DNA from: Harmothoe impar
Taxonomy: Eukaryota > Annelida > Polychaeta > Phyllodocida > Polynoidae
Direction: 5' to 3'
Length of the DNA: 64,000 bases
Assembly: GCA_947462335.1 (NCBI GenBank)
Contig: OX381714.1
Coordinates: 54,233,800-54,297,799, forward strand
A program made the position numbers and the translations under genes. This document shows positions 12,481 to 27,400 of this stretch, piece after piece; the stretch's first letter is position 1; every line of letters begins with the position of its first letter. Below the pieces are notes generated by a model. It was not told the DNA's origin. It saw nothing but the letters and a program-made list of their open reading frames with translations, and made no database searches.

Positions 12481-15400
12481 ATGAAGACCAAACTGAGTCT
12501 TCTGTGCCTGCTACTCACAGCTATACAAGTGAGAGGTAAAGAATTCTTTCTATTAACCCTTATGCTGTGATCTTTATTATCATGTGTGTCTGACAGATAT
12601 AAGGCCGGGTTATTTTATCATACAGTGGACATTAGGCCAGGAGATCATATTGCACAGAAGATATAAGGTGGGGAGATATATCACACAACTGATTTAACGC
12701 GGGGAGGTATATCGATGGTGGATACAAGGCCTTGCCATATCATTCACAGTGGGGTGCAAAGTAACATAATGCAATGAAGAAAAGGCAGAGCTCTATTTAT
12801 CCAGAGGAATGGCTCCTTGGACCCCTCTACACTCATATAATAATATAATAATAAGGGAATGTATCATAGTTGTCATGATGCACCAATTCATCAATGCCCA
12901 GCCTCTGAAGGTGCCATGAAGGGTGGACGGAGAAACAATTTCCCAGATGGTGCACAAAAAGATGTCAGGAAAATTCAATCAAAAGTTAAAGGTATAAATT
13001 TAAAGACTGTATCACCATTTTCTATACACTGTTTTAGGCATTTTTCATATCACACTGACATAATTAACAAGTCTCGAACTATTAAGCACAGTTCCTAAGA
13101 TAATTTTTGATAGTTCTAGACACATTTTACTCTAATATCACTGTACAACAAATTTTCAAAAATTGAAAAAACCGGGACCAGACACAATTATGTATTTTGA
13201 CCTGGGGATTTAAAAATATCATTTAAAATTGTGTGGTAAGTCTCAGTTTTCAGATTTTCACATGGTCTTATTTTGTATAACTGGTTAGAGCTTATGTATA
13301 CACGATTTGATCAAAAAGTAGGAAAATGTTTCTTTTCATGTAAAACATATTTTTAACTAGTTACATTATTAATATATTACTAATCTGTTACAGAAATAAG
13401 TACTCTTGGTGAATAAACAGGTCTAAGATAACACTTTGAAACATATAACTAGTGCTTAAAAAGGGTCGCTTTAATTTGTCTTTCTATTGTATTCCCCATC
13501 AGGACCACCTCTGACCATATTCCAGCAATGTAACTGGCTAATATTTCATGTAAAATTAGGTTTTATGTTCATATATCCTCATACAAGGATACCTTTTAGT
13601 AGAAAATTGGTTCTGAAAGGAATTTGCAACGCCTGTTTTGAGGCTTGCGATATTGATGACATTTCCAATATACTAGACCCAATATTTAATATTTTGACTG
13701 TGGCGATGGCTGCCATGGTAACCAGAAACTGGCCTTTGTACCAGTTCTGTCTAAATAAAACATTATAGATGTAGAACTTTAATACTAAAGCTGTAACACC
13801 AATGATCTATCATTGTATTTTGCATGAGGGTTATCCGAGCAGTAGTAGACCGTCAAATAATCATGGTTGGAATATCTTGAAACTGAGACTTATGGGGCAT
13901 TTTTTACCATCATTTTTGGATGCAGTGACCTCAAAATAGTCTAGTCAGGTAGGTCTGCCCCCGTTTTTTTTGTCATTGCACAGTATCACTTTGGCATTTA
14001 TATGCAGTATATTGATATAAAAGAACATGATCATGTATATGAGATGAACATCAGATGCAGCCCACAGATTTCCCCCAATGGGGTACAGTCATGTTCAACA
14101 ACAGAATACATTATTTTATGTCAAAATAACATTTTAGCTTTGGCCATAATAAAGAGCCACAGAGAAACGCTCTGAAATGTAATAATGTTTTTTTGCTAAC
14201 TGGAAAACAGGCATTGAAAAGAACTCCACTTATCCTGACAGGATAACACAGTGTACATGCTCTCTGCCCCATCACCAGACATGATGATGACAAGCTAATT
14301 GTGACAACATGACTTCTGACACCTTGCACTTGTATGTTGACAGTGAATGTATGAATTTCTAAATCTGTTAGGATCTCATTTGGGGTCAATTTTCCTTTCT
14401 AAGTTACACAATATATTTCATTCATAATGCCTAAATAAATTTGTCTGTTATTTTTCTGCTCCTTCTGATGCATATTAATGCATGAAATATAGGTTATAGG
14501 ACCTGTCCTTTCTTAGAGATTGGTCCCCTGACTAATTTTGTATATAATATGTATTTTTCGGTACTAGAAGGATTTGAAATATTACAAACGCTTAATATGG
14601 ATTGTGTATCTTAAAAATGTAAAATATTACCCCATATTGACCCCTCCTTAACCTTTTCATCTTCCTTTTTTTATCATGATGCACCAATGCAGTGTCAATG
14701 TACCAATACATTATTGGTGCATCATGTCAACCAGTCTATTGTATAATGCATTAGTGCAGCACCAAGTTAGTCAGATCTAGGTCATGAAGGTAGATGGGCT
14801 TTGTCTGCGCCGACCTCACTTACTGTTAACCCGTTTTGTGCTGTCAAAAGTACCCAGCTAGCACCTTACATAAAAATAACTAGTAATTTCATGATATCAT
14901 TTTTCGTTCTCAAGATGTCACATACGCAAGAAGTTTTTACGTGTCCCCTTGCATGGGTTCTTGATGTAACAATATTCATGTGTATTTTATATAAACATAT
15001 TCATATAAAAGAGACATATTTATCAGTGATACCTTTGGACTAAACAATAATGGCATATATATGACTAGCTGTAAAAGATGTCTAAAACATGTAAATATAG
15101 ACACGTCAAAAAGATGTGATATGGAGATATCTACAAGCATGTTCTAGGGATGACATTTATACCAGTTTTGAGTATACCCCCTCCCCAGTAGTGATTATAA
15201 ATCAGATAGGATAATTAGGATACCTCTGAGGGAGATTGTAGAAATCATATAGTTATGTCCATTTTATGTCAATGTATGACATGTCCATGGGCACTCTGCA
15301 TAGGAAACAAACACTTTGCAGGCATTTTCCATTCCTTACAGACGCATTTATCCTAGCCAGGAGGCCCAGAAGTGATATCAGCCCAAAACCAGAATTTCTT

Positions 15401-18400
15401 CTCATACAATCTCAAAGAACACAGAAAAGGTGTCCACCCATGTGCCTTGGTTATCCAACTATATTTCAACTAGTCACTGTAACACAAGTGACACCTTATA
15501 TATCACAGAGGAAATTTAGTCCAACCTTGTCCCTCATTGTAGTTTATACAATTAATTTGATCCAACTTTTCAATGAAGAATGACTGAATGCTGATCAAAA
15601 TGTGACAGCCTTGCAAAATGAGACCCCTAGTGTTGGAGTTCAGAACTGTAATAGGTCATATTCTGACAAGATTGTGACGTCAAAATAATAGGAGTATGGA
15701 TTTATTCCAATATAACATATTTGTGACTCGTTTTAACGAAATGGGTCGGAAGTCGCACATTAAAAATGTTGTGATATTACTTTATTTGTTTACAGCTCAT
15801 CAAGAGCTTTCATTTGGTATGTGACATGTAGTATATTGGCCAGTTCTGATCATTTGACGATATTTTTGATACTTTTTTGTTGAATTAAATGAGAATTAAT
15901 TAAAATGAGATAATTAACATTTAAATTAGATATTATCTATATCATACAATACAATTATAAATCCTAGGGCCATCATTTTTGGAAATAATGGGAGCTGAAA
16001 TCTGGTTTGCAACTTAGTATTCCAGAAGATACCTGTTCATAGGTTAGAAAAAAATCAAAAACTCATTTTTCAAAAATCTAATTTTTTCCACCCTATACTA
16101 CTTTAACAGCCTATATCTAGGCTCCCCAAAGTGCGACTTCCGACCCATTTCCTTAAAACAGGTCACATTTATGACATCACAATCTTATCAGAATATGACA
16201 TCTATAAGTCGACATTACTATATCCTATCATAGTTCTGAGCTCCAACACTAGGCGTCTCATTTTGCAATGTGATCACATTTTGATCAGCATTCCCCCATT
16301 CTTGATTAAAAGTTGGATGAAATCAATTCTACATACTGCAATAAGAGACAAAATTGGACTAAATTTCTTCAGTAACATTTAATGTGTTACTTGTGTTACA
16401 GTGACCTGGTGAATTATAGTTGGACAGCCAAGGCACATAATGGGACACCTTTTCTGTGTCTTTTCAAATTGTATAAGAAGAAATTCTGGCTTTGGGCTGA
16501 TATCACATCTGGGCCTCCTGGCTAGGATAAATGTGTCTGTATGGAATGGAAAATGCCTGCAAAGTGTCTTTCACAGAACAGGTTTTTTTTTTTATTCCTA
16601 TGCAGAGTGCCTGTGTACACGTCATACATTGACATAAAATGGACATAACTATATGATGTCTACAATCTCTCAAAGTTATCCTAAATATCCTATCTGATTT
16701 ATAATCACTACTCGGAGGGGGGTTTACGCAGAACTGGTATAAATGTCATCCCTGCAACATGTCATGTACATAATCTCCATATCACATCTTTTTGACATGT
16801 CTAAATTTATACGTTTCAGACATGTTTTAGGCCTACAGCTGGTCAATTATATACATCATTATTATTAAGTTCAAACATATCATTGATATGTATTTTTTTT
16901 AATGTAAATATACTTATGTAAAATACCCATGCAAAGGGACACGTAAAAACTTCTTGCGTATGTGACATCTTGGGAACGACAATTGACATCATCCAATGAT
17001 ATCACGACCAATCAGAAAATGATGTAAAAATGATGTAATTTACATGAGTTTTGCTAGCTGGGTAGGATTTGTTTTTGAAATGTCAATCACAGTAAAGAAT
17101 TTCACTATTGGCAGTTACACTGACAATAACTCACAATAAACTGCTATTCCCTTCACAGCGTTTGATGGCCATGCTGAAAATAAGCTCTATGTTGACTTGA
17201 TGAAGAAGCGTATTGCCAATCACATCCGCCCAGTGAAGAACACATCTGAGACCCTCAGGGTCTCACTTGGACTCGCTTTGATCAAGTTTGAATCCCTGGT
17301 ATGTTTGCAAAGTATTTCAATTCATTTTATTTGATATAGATTTGCAATGCCTAAAAAGCCTAAACAACATGCAAGAACACATTACTGATATATGTTGTAA
17401 GCATATTTGCAGTTGAAAAACGAAATGTATAATTGCATTTGTGTTGATCTCTATCTATAGTATAGAGATATGCTTATTGAATTCCCCCTTTCTACATTCT
17501 ATTATTAGGATGAAATCAAGGGTGTCCTTCATCTGAGCACATGGATGAGATATGTGAGTGGTATTCCTTTATTAGCCTAGCAGAAATTAAATTGAAGTTG
17601 ATATTTAGATGTGAGCTTAATTTGTGAAATACCTGATTTAATGACACATTTTGTCCTAATATATAAATGTAACCTAACCAGGTGCTTATTGGTGCAGCAT
17701 CTATGCATCTATTACCTTACCGGGTTGGCATGTTGTACCAATGCAGCCCCATTGAGTAACCCACCATGAATCATGCTGTTCATAAACCTTTTGTTTGATC
17801 CATTTGCCTCTAGATATGGCATGATGTGTACATGAGATGGAACCCTGCCGACTACGATGGTATTGACCACACCCGTATACCTGCTGATCACATATGGAGC
17901 CCTGACATTGTGGCATATAACAGGTTAGCTTTTGTGTGTGAAAAGAATCTCCCCTGTCATCAATTACTATCATCACATTACATTAGTAGTCCTCCCTTCT
18001 AGTCTCTCCCTTCTCTTCCCTTGTTAGCGGTACTGATTCTTTTCAATCTTCCTAGGGTAGGTTCTACTCTTGAAAATACAGCTGTTTCCATTGTCAGCTT
18101 AACTATACAGTAAGGGAGGGTCACTGGGTAATTCACTTATATTTGCTCTAAATGAACGAAAATCATCCCTTTGTCACTCATCATCTATTAACAACTAGCT
18201 CTTGACTACAATGCCACCCGTACTTCTTTACATCCTGTAGGGTCAGTGACTCTGAGGTGTCTGATGCCCTTGCTGTTGTGTCATCCGATGGTTCAGTTCT
18301 GTACATCCCCCCCGTCAGAACACACACACACTGCAGTCTGGACTTCACTTACTTCCCTTTTGACACACAAGTCTGTGAGATCAAATTTGGCTCTTGGACG

Positions 18401-21400
18401 TATGACGGGTTTAAGGTAATGTTTTTCCTGAGTGTTGATGTAAATTCTTTGTAAAAAATCTAATTGTTTCTATTTGATAACACAGAAAACGCTTTTTCGC
18501 AAATAGTACTTAATTTCTGTATTACCCGATTTAATTAAGCTTTGCGTTGGCTAGTGTCTTAGAAATAATTGCCAACTTGTTAGTACAAATCTTATCATTT
18601 CTATGATGGTGTTGTAACTCACCTCACTATGTTACATCACATAGGACAGGGGTACCAACCCAAAAACACTTATACCCATTATGGAATAAGTGATATCCTG
18701 TTGAATTTACACTTAGATCCTTTGAAAGGACTAATCAAAACTCTATCTGTGTACTTTTAAGTGATAGATTACTCTAAAATGGGAAGCTGGTTCAGCATAT
18801 AACTATAAAATTTACTTTACCATTACATTGTTCTCATTGTTATATTATTGAACTAGAGAAAACTAGGAAGAAAATGATAAATATTATATATTCACTTTAT
18901 GAAAGACTTGTCAAGACTCTCAGGTGAAATATAATTTTTATCTATTCCTTACCCTTTTTTTTTTATCAATATACAAAAACTGTTTGTGATTTGAGGAAAT
19001 TATTTCAAAATGTGTACAATAACTTTCAGATGGACATTGAGTTTTATGATGGTCTTAGGCAAATTGATGTCAGTGACTACGTTGATAACAATGAGTGGGA
19101 GGTGATCGCCCATAATGCTAAGAAGAACACAAAGCAATACCCCTGTTGTGTAGAGCCGTACCTAGACCTCACGTTTAGCCTGACAGTGAGACGTAGGACG
19201 TCCTACTACACCTTTGTGTACCTGGGTCCTGCTGTGGTACTCTCACTCTTGGCTCCCTTCATCTTCCTGCTGCCACCTGGCGACCAGCAGAAGATCACAC
19301 TGGGTCAGTGATACTTTAATGTGCTGTGCAAGGCCCTTTTGTTACCATTACTGGTTTGCATGAATGCAGCCATCACAAATAACTCATCAATGCTGCATGA
19401 ATGCATCTTGCCAACTCAATAGGGTTGAGGATTATGTTGCTTGTATTGACAATATTAACAATATTTCAAAATAGTGTAATAAACGATACTTTGTATCTTT
19501 ATGATATTGGTAGAGTATCAATTAAAGAACAAAGTCGACACAGTTCGGATCAAGTGTTACAGGTTGCAATATCAGGTTTATTCAGAAAACCTAGACAAGC
19601 AGTCACTAAGTGTGCGAACTCCCTATAGAGTTCGGAACGGGTCAGTAGGCTAAGCAGCCGATATGATCACAGGGTCTCCTCTGCCAGCGTGGCTCAGAGT
19701 AACCGACGAGTACCGTCAGATGCCGGGTATATATAGGCAGCCAGCCTGCGTGCGCACACGCAGACCGGAAGCCTATAGCGACCTCTATCCATACCCCAAG
19801 CCTCCGAGTCGTCTTTAGGGCTCGACTTGGCCGCAGCCTCCTCGTCCTCAGAGTCTGACTCAGCTTCCGCCAGAGTCAGCTCCTGGAGCCAGAGCTCGAT
19901 TTGAGCCCGAGTCCCATCCCATTCGTGCATCTCGTGCGCGAAACAGTCTCTGAACCTCCGACGTTCGTGGTCCAGTTTTTCCTCGGCGTTCTTGACTGCC
20001 AGCTTCTGCTTTTTCCTTTCGGATTTAGCAGCAACTCGCTCAGTCCGAGCATTTTCACGCTCCTCCTGAACCGACTCCATGGCCGCTGCTTTCTGAGTAG
20101 CGACTTCACTCCGGTGGAGATGATGCACCGTGTCCAGGGACAACATCGCCACCTCCTGACTTAGGCCAGTAAGCAATCGGTGGAAGTTATCCTGCCACCG
20201 GTCGAAGGCCTCCTGTCCGGCTTCGTAGGACTTGAAGTCGGCGGGAGGAAACGTGGGAGGGCCCCTTAGTCGCAAGACTAAGTGCCCCTCCTCCGGAGTC
20301 TCCTGTGGGGGATCCGGAGTCTGTTTTGGCTTCGGCTTTTGCTTCACCGAAGCCTTGTCCTTCCCGGTCTGGGTGAGAGTCTGTGACTCCCCTCCCGGAA
20401 CCAAATCCAGATTGGGGAATTCGTCAACGAACGACCCCCCCGTACTGGAGTTCGGATCCTCCAGACTAGGCCGAGGTGGCCTGCCCTGGGGGCCCGACTT
20501 CCAGTCGGTCGTGCGAGAGGTAAATGCCGGTCCTTTGTACCCCGGATCTGCCTTCTCCATAACGGATTGCCTTTCATCCGTTTTCTGTTTCTTCGGGTCG
20601 GTGGGCTCCGAGGACCCGTCGGGTCGTTTCGGAGCTCGCCGCTTCCGCGTACTGGTACGCTGCTGGTACTCTTCGAATTCATCGTAGAGTTCGCCCTCCG
20701 GAATATGGAGATACGTGCGATCCGGGTTTACTTTGTAGAAGACCCGCACCTTCCCTTTCTCGTTGGTGCCAAAATCCACCTCGAGGTTGTCATTCTTGTC
20801 TACTAGGGTCCCAAAATGGGAGTAGACTTCTGCGTGAGCGGTCTGAATGCGTTCCGCTGCGGTCTCCAGAGCCAAGCTATGGAACTTGGCAAGGTGTCGA
20901 ATGATGTCTGCTCTGGTGTAGAACAGACCACCATTCGGACAACCCTTGCTGCCCTTCGAACCCACACTCAGGCAGTCATATCGCATGAAATGACGTACAT
21001 GATGGCGGGTAACATGCCTTGCATACCGAACCTTGGTAGGCCAAGTTCGGGGTTTCTCCAGGGTCTCATCGATGTCTCGACAAGCTTTGAATGGGCACTT
21101 ACTAAATGAATGCCATCTAGACATTGCCCATGCCAACTTTGTCTTTTGAAGGAGCGAATGGTATTTGGTGCTACCAGTTCGGACCTTCTCCAGCAATTCG
21201 AAGTGGTACAGCTGCACCGACTTGTCTAGAGGATCAGGTTTGATCCATTCTTCGTCGTCAGAGAGACCGTCAGGACCCACTTCCTCCGGAAGCTTTGATG
21301 ACCGCTTATCTTTAACACAGTCATTTACACACATGGGTTTAAAGAACTGAAACCCACTAGCGGCATTGGCTCGGAGTGCAGTCCGGACCAATTCCTGCAG

Positions 21401-24400
21401 TTCGTTGTCCGGGATTGTGTTCTTGTCCAATCCCTTCAGAACTTCATCTACCTCTTCAGGGGATTGACCCGCATTCAGAGATGTCAACCGGATGGTCTCC
21501 CGTAGGTATTGATGCCTACGACTGGCCTTCTCCATCCGACTAGTGTCAGCAGTCCTAGTCGCAGCTGTACTCTGTTGGACAATCTCTTCCTCCAGAGTAT
21601 CATTAAGAATAGACTCGTTAGTCTTTTTCTCCATGTTCCGGGCCAGCCTCATGGCGGGCGTCAGATGTCGCCTTTTCTCCCTCCTATTATGCACGACCTT
21701 GAATTCGTCTGCGAGTAGCATGTCGTATTCAAGGGCCGCGATAAGTTCGGGGCGTCCTTCTGTCTCAGCAACCAAGCGGGCGTTAGCCGCCGATTCACTG
21801 AGGCCTTGCATTGCAGCCGTCACGTGGGCCGGGAACCAGGTCGGAAACCGGTCGGACAGAATGTCCAGCCCCCGGAAGGTTCTCATCTGGACCAAGTCAA
21901 ACGACCTGATCTCCTCCTTGCTCATCTGTGCGAGGATGGCTCCTCGTAGCAGGGATGGGACGTCGGCGTCCTCTTTATCCCATACTTCATGTTGGACTGG
22001 GGGGATTATCGGTACCCCCGATCCACCTGAACCACCGCCTGCAGCTTGGTCCAGTTTACCGGCCTCATCCGAAGTATCCATATGGGATGGCTCCAGACGG
22101 GGCTCGGCAGGCTGGTGAGGAGTCTCCACTCGGACGGGGGTTGCTCCTGCAGGAGGCCTCTCCACCCGAACGGGTACTTCTCTTCTTTGCTCCACTGGAG
22201 CCGGTAGCTGGAAGGTGATGCCGGACAGCACCTCCTGCACAACTTTGACCGTATGAGCTGCGGATGATGTATCCATAGTCTCCTCGGTCCTAGTTTCAGT
22301 TGGGTGAGTTGTCGTTTTCGGACGAGCTCCCCCGTGCCCGGACGTACCAGCCATGGCTGCGGCCGTAGCGGCCACTGCAGAGCTGTTGTCCAACTCTCGC
22401 GAGAAGGACAACACATCCACGGCTGACGTCGGAGCAGCTGACGTTCCAGCTGCTTTACTGGTATCCTTTTCCTTGCTAGGGATCGGGATGTTTGACTTGG
22501 TAGGGCCCGGAGTCTTGACAGCCTGAGTGCTGCCGGACGTCTGTCCCTTCTTCTTCTGGTCCTTAGCCGCTGGCTTCGGATCAGTTTTCTTTTGATCCTT
22601 TGGCACCTTTGGAGTCGGAGCCTTGGGAGTGACCGTCTTCGGATCCTTGGTAACCGTGGCAGTGGCAACCTTCGGATCCGCTTTCTTAGTACCCTGGGTA
22701 CTAGGCTTCTTCGGATCGGGCTTTTTAGGCTCGTCCTTTCCCGGAGGCTTCTTTCCAACACCTACGTGTTTAAGAGCCTTGGTACTAACCTTACCATCGG
22801 CCGACCGGGACCGATCTCGGGTAGCACCCTTACCACCGCGCGTCCTCGGACGTGAAGTGTCGGAGTCGCTGTCGCCTCCCATAGACAGTTTCCGTGTAAC
22901 TGTCTTCTTGAGGCTGGGCGAGATGCTCAGACTGCACATCCGAGAGAGATGTCCAGTCGACTCGGAGGGGTTCGACTCTACTGCACTGTAGGCGATCCCT
23001 CGCAACATTCCGGAGTCCTCGCTGCCCTCGGGTGACGGAGACTTCCGAATCGGTGACACGATCGGATCCACACGTAGTTCCGACAGAGTCTGGCTAAGCT
23101 CATCACCACTGGGGCTCTGAGCATCCATGTGCTCCTCGGTGGCGGATGCCACCTCGGAGTGACCGGAGAGTTCGGACTGGCGGAGCTGCTGCTCGGCCAT
23201 CCTCACTTCTTCAAGTGTCTTGCGACGGGAGTTTGACGGGGAAAACACTTAGTTCCCCGTCTCCCTCTTTGTCTTAGACGGACCAGGAAAGAGTACTCAC
23301 AGTTCCTACTCTTTTTATGCCTCTTCTACTCCTCTAGCTGCCCAAAAACACCGACCTCTCCGCTGCCGACACACGCACGATTGATCCGGGAGAGCCCCAA
23401 AATCAATATGGCGTTTCCCTCGCTTTTGTTTTTAAAACAAAGCGCATGCGCAGCGTCTCGCGTGATTGGACGCGATCCCGTTACCCGGTGTGACCCAATT
23501 ATCGCTTAATCAGGTCACGACCTTTCCCGCCCGCAGCTCGGGCTCGGGGGATCACACTGCCACGTAGGCGGCTCGCAAAAGTCAAAATATACTTCGAATA
23601 AAGAGTTCGTCAGGAGTATTAGTGGATTAATATGGGAAATCGAAGATTACCCCACCGGATTATCCGTCCACCACCCTCGGGGAGCACTCCAACATTCTTT
23701 TCTATTTGACTCTGAGCGCCCCTGTTGGTAGCACACATACAACATATAAAACAACACAGGACACCACACTCGTTGTGTAAACAAGCTAGGTTACCGCCCC
23801 TCTGGCCACCAGCCTTGGGCTTCGCCGAACGGGTTTCCCGTTCACCTCTCGTAACCTGGCCAAAGGACTCTCGTTCTTAACTAAAACTCCAGCCTTGATT
23901 TTAGTTTTCCGTGCCCTTCTTCCTTCGCCTGCCGAGACTTTCTTTTTCACGGTCTTCTGGGGCTTCTTTCGTACCACTCTCTTAGGGGTATCCGCTGACA
24001 CCCCTTCCAAAGGTACAAATTTAGCCTCCGAAGTTCCCTTTTCCACCTCCGTTTCCGGGGTGAGCTCCCTTCCAGCCCAAGCACGCAACCGAGCCACATG
24101 GCTCGTCCAGATGCGCCCTGCTTCGGACTGAATCAACACAGTCGTCTGACTGATACATTTAACCACGGTGTGTGGTCCATCCCAGTTATTCGCCAGCTTG
24201 ACGTTGCAGAGCGGTTCGTGTAGGCGGATCACTCTATCCCCCACTACGAAACGTCGCAACTTCAATCCGGTGTCATAACCTACCTTCTGCCAATTCGCAG
24301 CTTTGAGCAAATGAGCCCTAACTGTTTCGTAGGCAAATTTGAACCTCTCTCGTAGAGATTCTACAAATAGCACCGTACATGGTGCTTCCGGACTGATCCC

Positions 24401-27400
24401 TACCACCCCGAATACTAAATCCGCCGGCATGATCAAGTCCTCTCCGAACACCAAGAGGTTTGGTGTGCAATTCGTCGAAGTGTGGACCGTATTGTTATAC
24501 GCATGTACCACAAATTCGCACTGATCATCCCAATCATCCATATGGGAGTTCACTAATGGCTTCAAAACCTGGATCAAGGTCCGATTGAACCGCTCCACCT
24601 GCCCGTCGGACTGTGGTCGGTACGGATTGGTCCGAGTTTTGCATATAGCCAACTGATGACACATAGCTGCCCAAAGTTTGGACTCAAATTCTCTCCCTTG
24701 ATCGCTATGTAACATCAAGGGAGCCCCCAGATGGAGGATCCACCCCTTTACTAGTGCTTCCGCACAAGTAGCAGCAGTATGATCCTCTAGTGGGTACACT
24801 CGGGTGTATTTTGTATAGTAGTCCGAGACCACCATCATACACGTATTACCCTTAGGAGTGGGTTTCACTCCACTGATAATATCCACGGCTATTCGAGCAA
24901 ATCTCACCCCGAATAATTCCTGCTGCAGTGGCAATTTTCCTAATCCAGGACCAGGTTTGCCTAAACAACATGCCGGACATGTCTCGATCCACCTCAAAAG
25001 GTCGCCAGACATTCCGGGCCAGTAATATCTCCGACTCAGCCGTTCCAAAGAGCGTTTCTTTCCGAAATGCCCACTAGTGGAATGGCCGTGGCAGTAGTAC
25101 AGGATGTCTTTCCTCATAGCAGCAGGGATTACCATTTGTAATACCCTCCGCTTTCCTGGACAAGTCTTCCACCTGCACAACAACGAGTCTCGGACCTCCA
25201 GTTCATGGAACTGTGCCAAGAAACGTCGCATTTCACGGTTTTCCAGCGATATTTCGGGTCTCACTGGACAGACCCCAGTAGGGACAAGCTCCCTCAGTCG
25301 TGCTATGGTAGGATCGGCCATCTGGTACGTCCTTATAGTGTCGGTGGACCAATCCAACAGGTTTTGCAACAACCCATCATAAGGCAAACGCACACTCGCT
25401 ACCACAGCATTGTGAGCACCACAATCCCCACATTCCGGACGCACACAACGGCGTACCGGACGTCTACTTAGGCAGTCAGCATTGATATGCTTTGTGCCCG
25501 CTCGGTGCTGGATATGAGAGTTCTCCAGTCCGAACTCGCTGAGGTGATTCAACCATCGGCCAATCATTCCCTCCGCATCCTTAAAGTTAAGGAGCCACCT
25601 GAGGGCCGAATGATCAGTGCGAAGTGTGAAATTCCCTCCATATAAGAAGTGCCGAAACTTCTTCGTGTATACCACCACTGCGAGCAACTCTCGCTTGGTA
25701 GTACAATAATTTCTCTGTGCCTTGTTCATACTGTTACTAGCGAACGCCAACGGGACCTCTACTCCGTCCTGGATTTGGGACAATGCGGCCCCGATGCTCT
25801 CATTGCTCGCATCAGTGTCAAGGATGAAATGGCCCTTCTCCGTAGGGTATCTCAGCACCGGGGTGGTCCGGAACAACGCCTTAATCTCTTTGAAGGCTTC
25901 ATTCTGTTCCATCCCCCATGGGAAGGGTTCCTTTTTCCTCCCCGGAGTCCAATGGCTCAACCGTTGTAATGGCTGAGACACCCTAGAGAATCCGGGGATG
26001 AAGTCCCTGTAATAGGAACAGAACCCTAGAAAGGATCTGATATCCTTTGGTCCTTTTTGAACTTCCCAAGTCTCCACAGTCTCCAGTTTAGCCGGATCAG
26101 CCTGCACACCCTCGGTGGAGATGATCCGGCCCAAATAGACCATGGACTTCCGAAAAAGTTCACACTTCTTTGGCTTTAATGTCAAGCCATTGGACCGAAT
26201 TCGTTCCAACACCTCTCCGAGGTTCAACGCACACTCTTCAAAAGTCTTGCCGAAGACAATGACATCATCCAAGTATACCAAGCACTTGCGCCACAATAGA
26301 TCACTCAACAGAGTTTCCATCATAGCTTCAAATGTGGCCGGGGCGTTGCATAACCCGAAAGGCATCAGTTCAAACTGATACAGTCCAATGTGACTCGTAA
26401 AAGCCGTCTTCTCTTTATCCTCCTCCTTCATCCCGATCTGCCAATACCCGGACTGCAGATCAAGGGTGCAGAACCATTGGTTCCCACCCAACGAGTCCAG
26501 AGTCTCATCAATTCGGGGGAGAGGATATGCATTTTTCTTGGTTACTCCATTCAGGCGCCTATAATCGATACAAAATCGGATAGACCCGTCCTTTTTAGTA
26601 ACCATCTGAACCGGACTGGACCAGGGACTAGTGCTAGGCACTATCACCTTCTGTTCCAGCATGGTTTTCACTTGTTCTTCAACAACAGCTTTCTTACCCA
26701 ACGGCAAACGTCGGTAAGGCATTTTGAAAGGCTGTGCATCTCCAGTATTGATAGAATGCAACACTTTGTCGGTTCGGCCTAACGGCTCCCCCTCCACTTG
26801 CCATGCATCCTGATACTTCACTACCAGCCTCCTTAGAGAGTCGAGATCCATCCGATCCGTCAGATCCGTTTCGGATATCATTTTCTCGAGTCCCTCACTC
26901 AAAGGGGTCGGAGAAGGGTCACCCTTCATGCTCACCTGTCCAGCGGACACTACGGCCTCACTGGTGAACACCTTCCCCAACACCGTATCTTTCTTAAGAT
27001 ACTGTGGTTCCAACCCGGGGTTGGAAACCGGCACTACGGTCCAAGCACCATCCCCCACCAGGGTATCCATGCCTGTCAGACCGATGCTTCCCAACATGGC
27101 CACATCCGGTTCCACAACTGCTTCTTCCTCTCTCCTAAGCCCCTTGCTTCGGACCAGCACGTCACACGTCTGTCCGGGAGGAATCTTAACAGTTTGGACC
27201 ACCGTTGCCACTGTCGATACTTGTCGGAGCACACATTGCTCCACCGCACGGTACGGGTGCTCTATTCGGAGTACCCCTGTACCAGGATTCAGGACAGCGT
27301 CATACAACGCCGAAAAATCCAACCCCAGTATACCGTCGTCTGCAATATCCGCAATGGTGGGAGAAGCCACATACTCCTTCCCTCCAATTCGGACCGGTAT

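Noticed and set aside
13487..13768. 93-codon frame in intron 1 of receptor 2
   Set aside because: No recognisable domain or splice signals, and it lies within an intron.
20232..22991. Long plus-strand reading frames inside the third ORF of element A
   Set aside because: They are shadows of the minus-strand coding frame; no domains or splice context.
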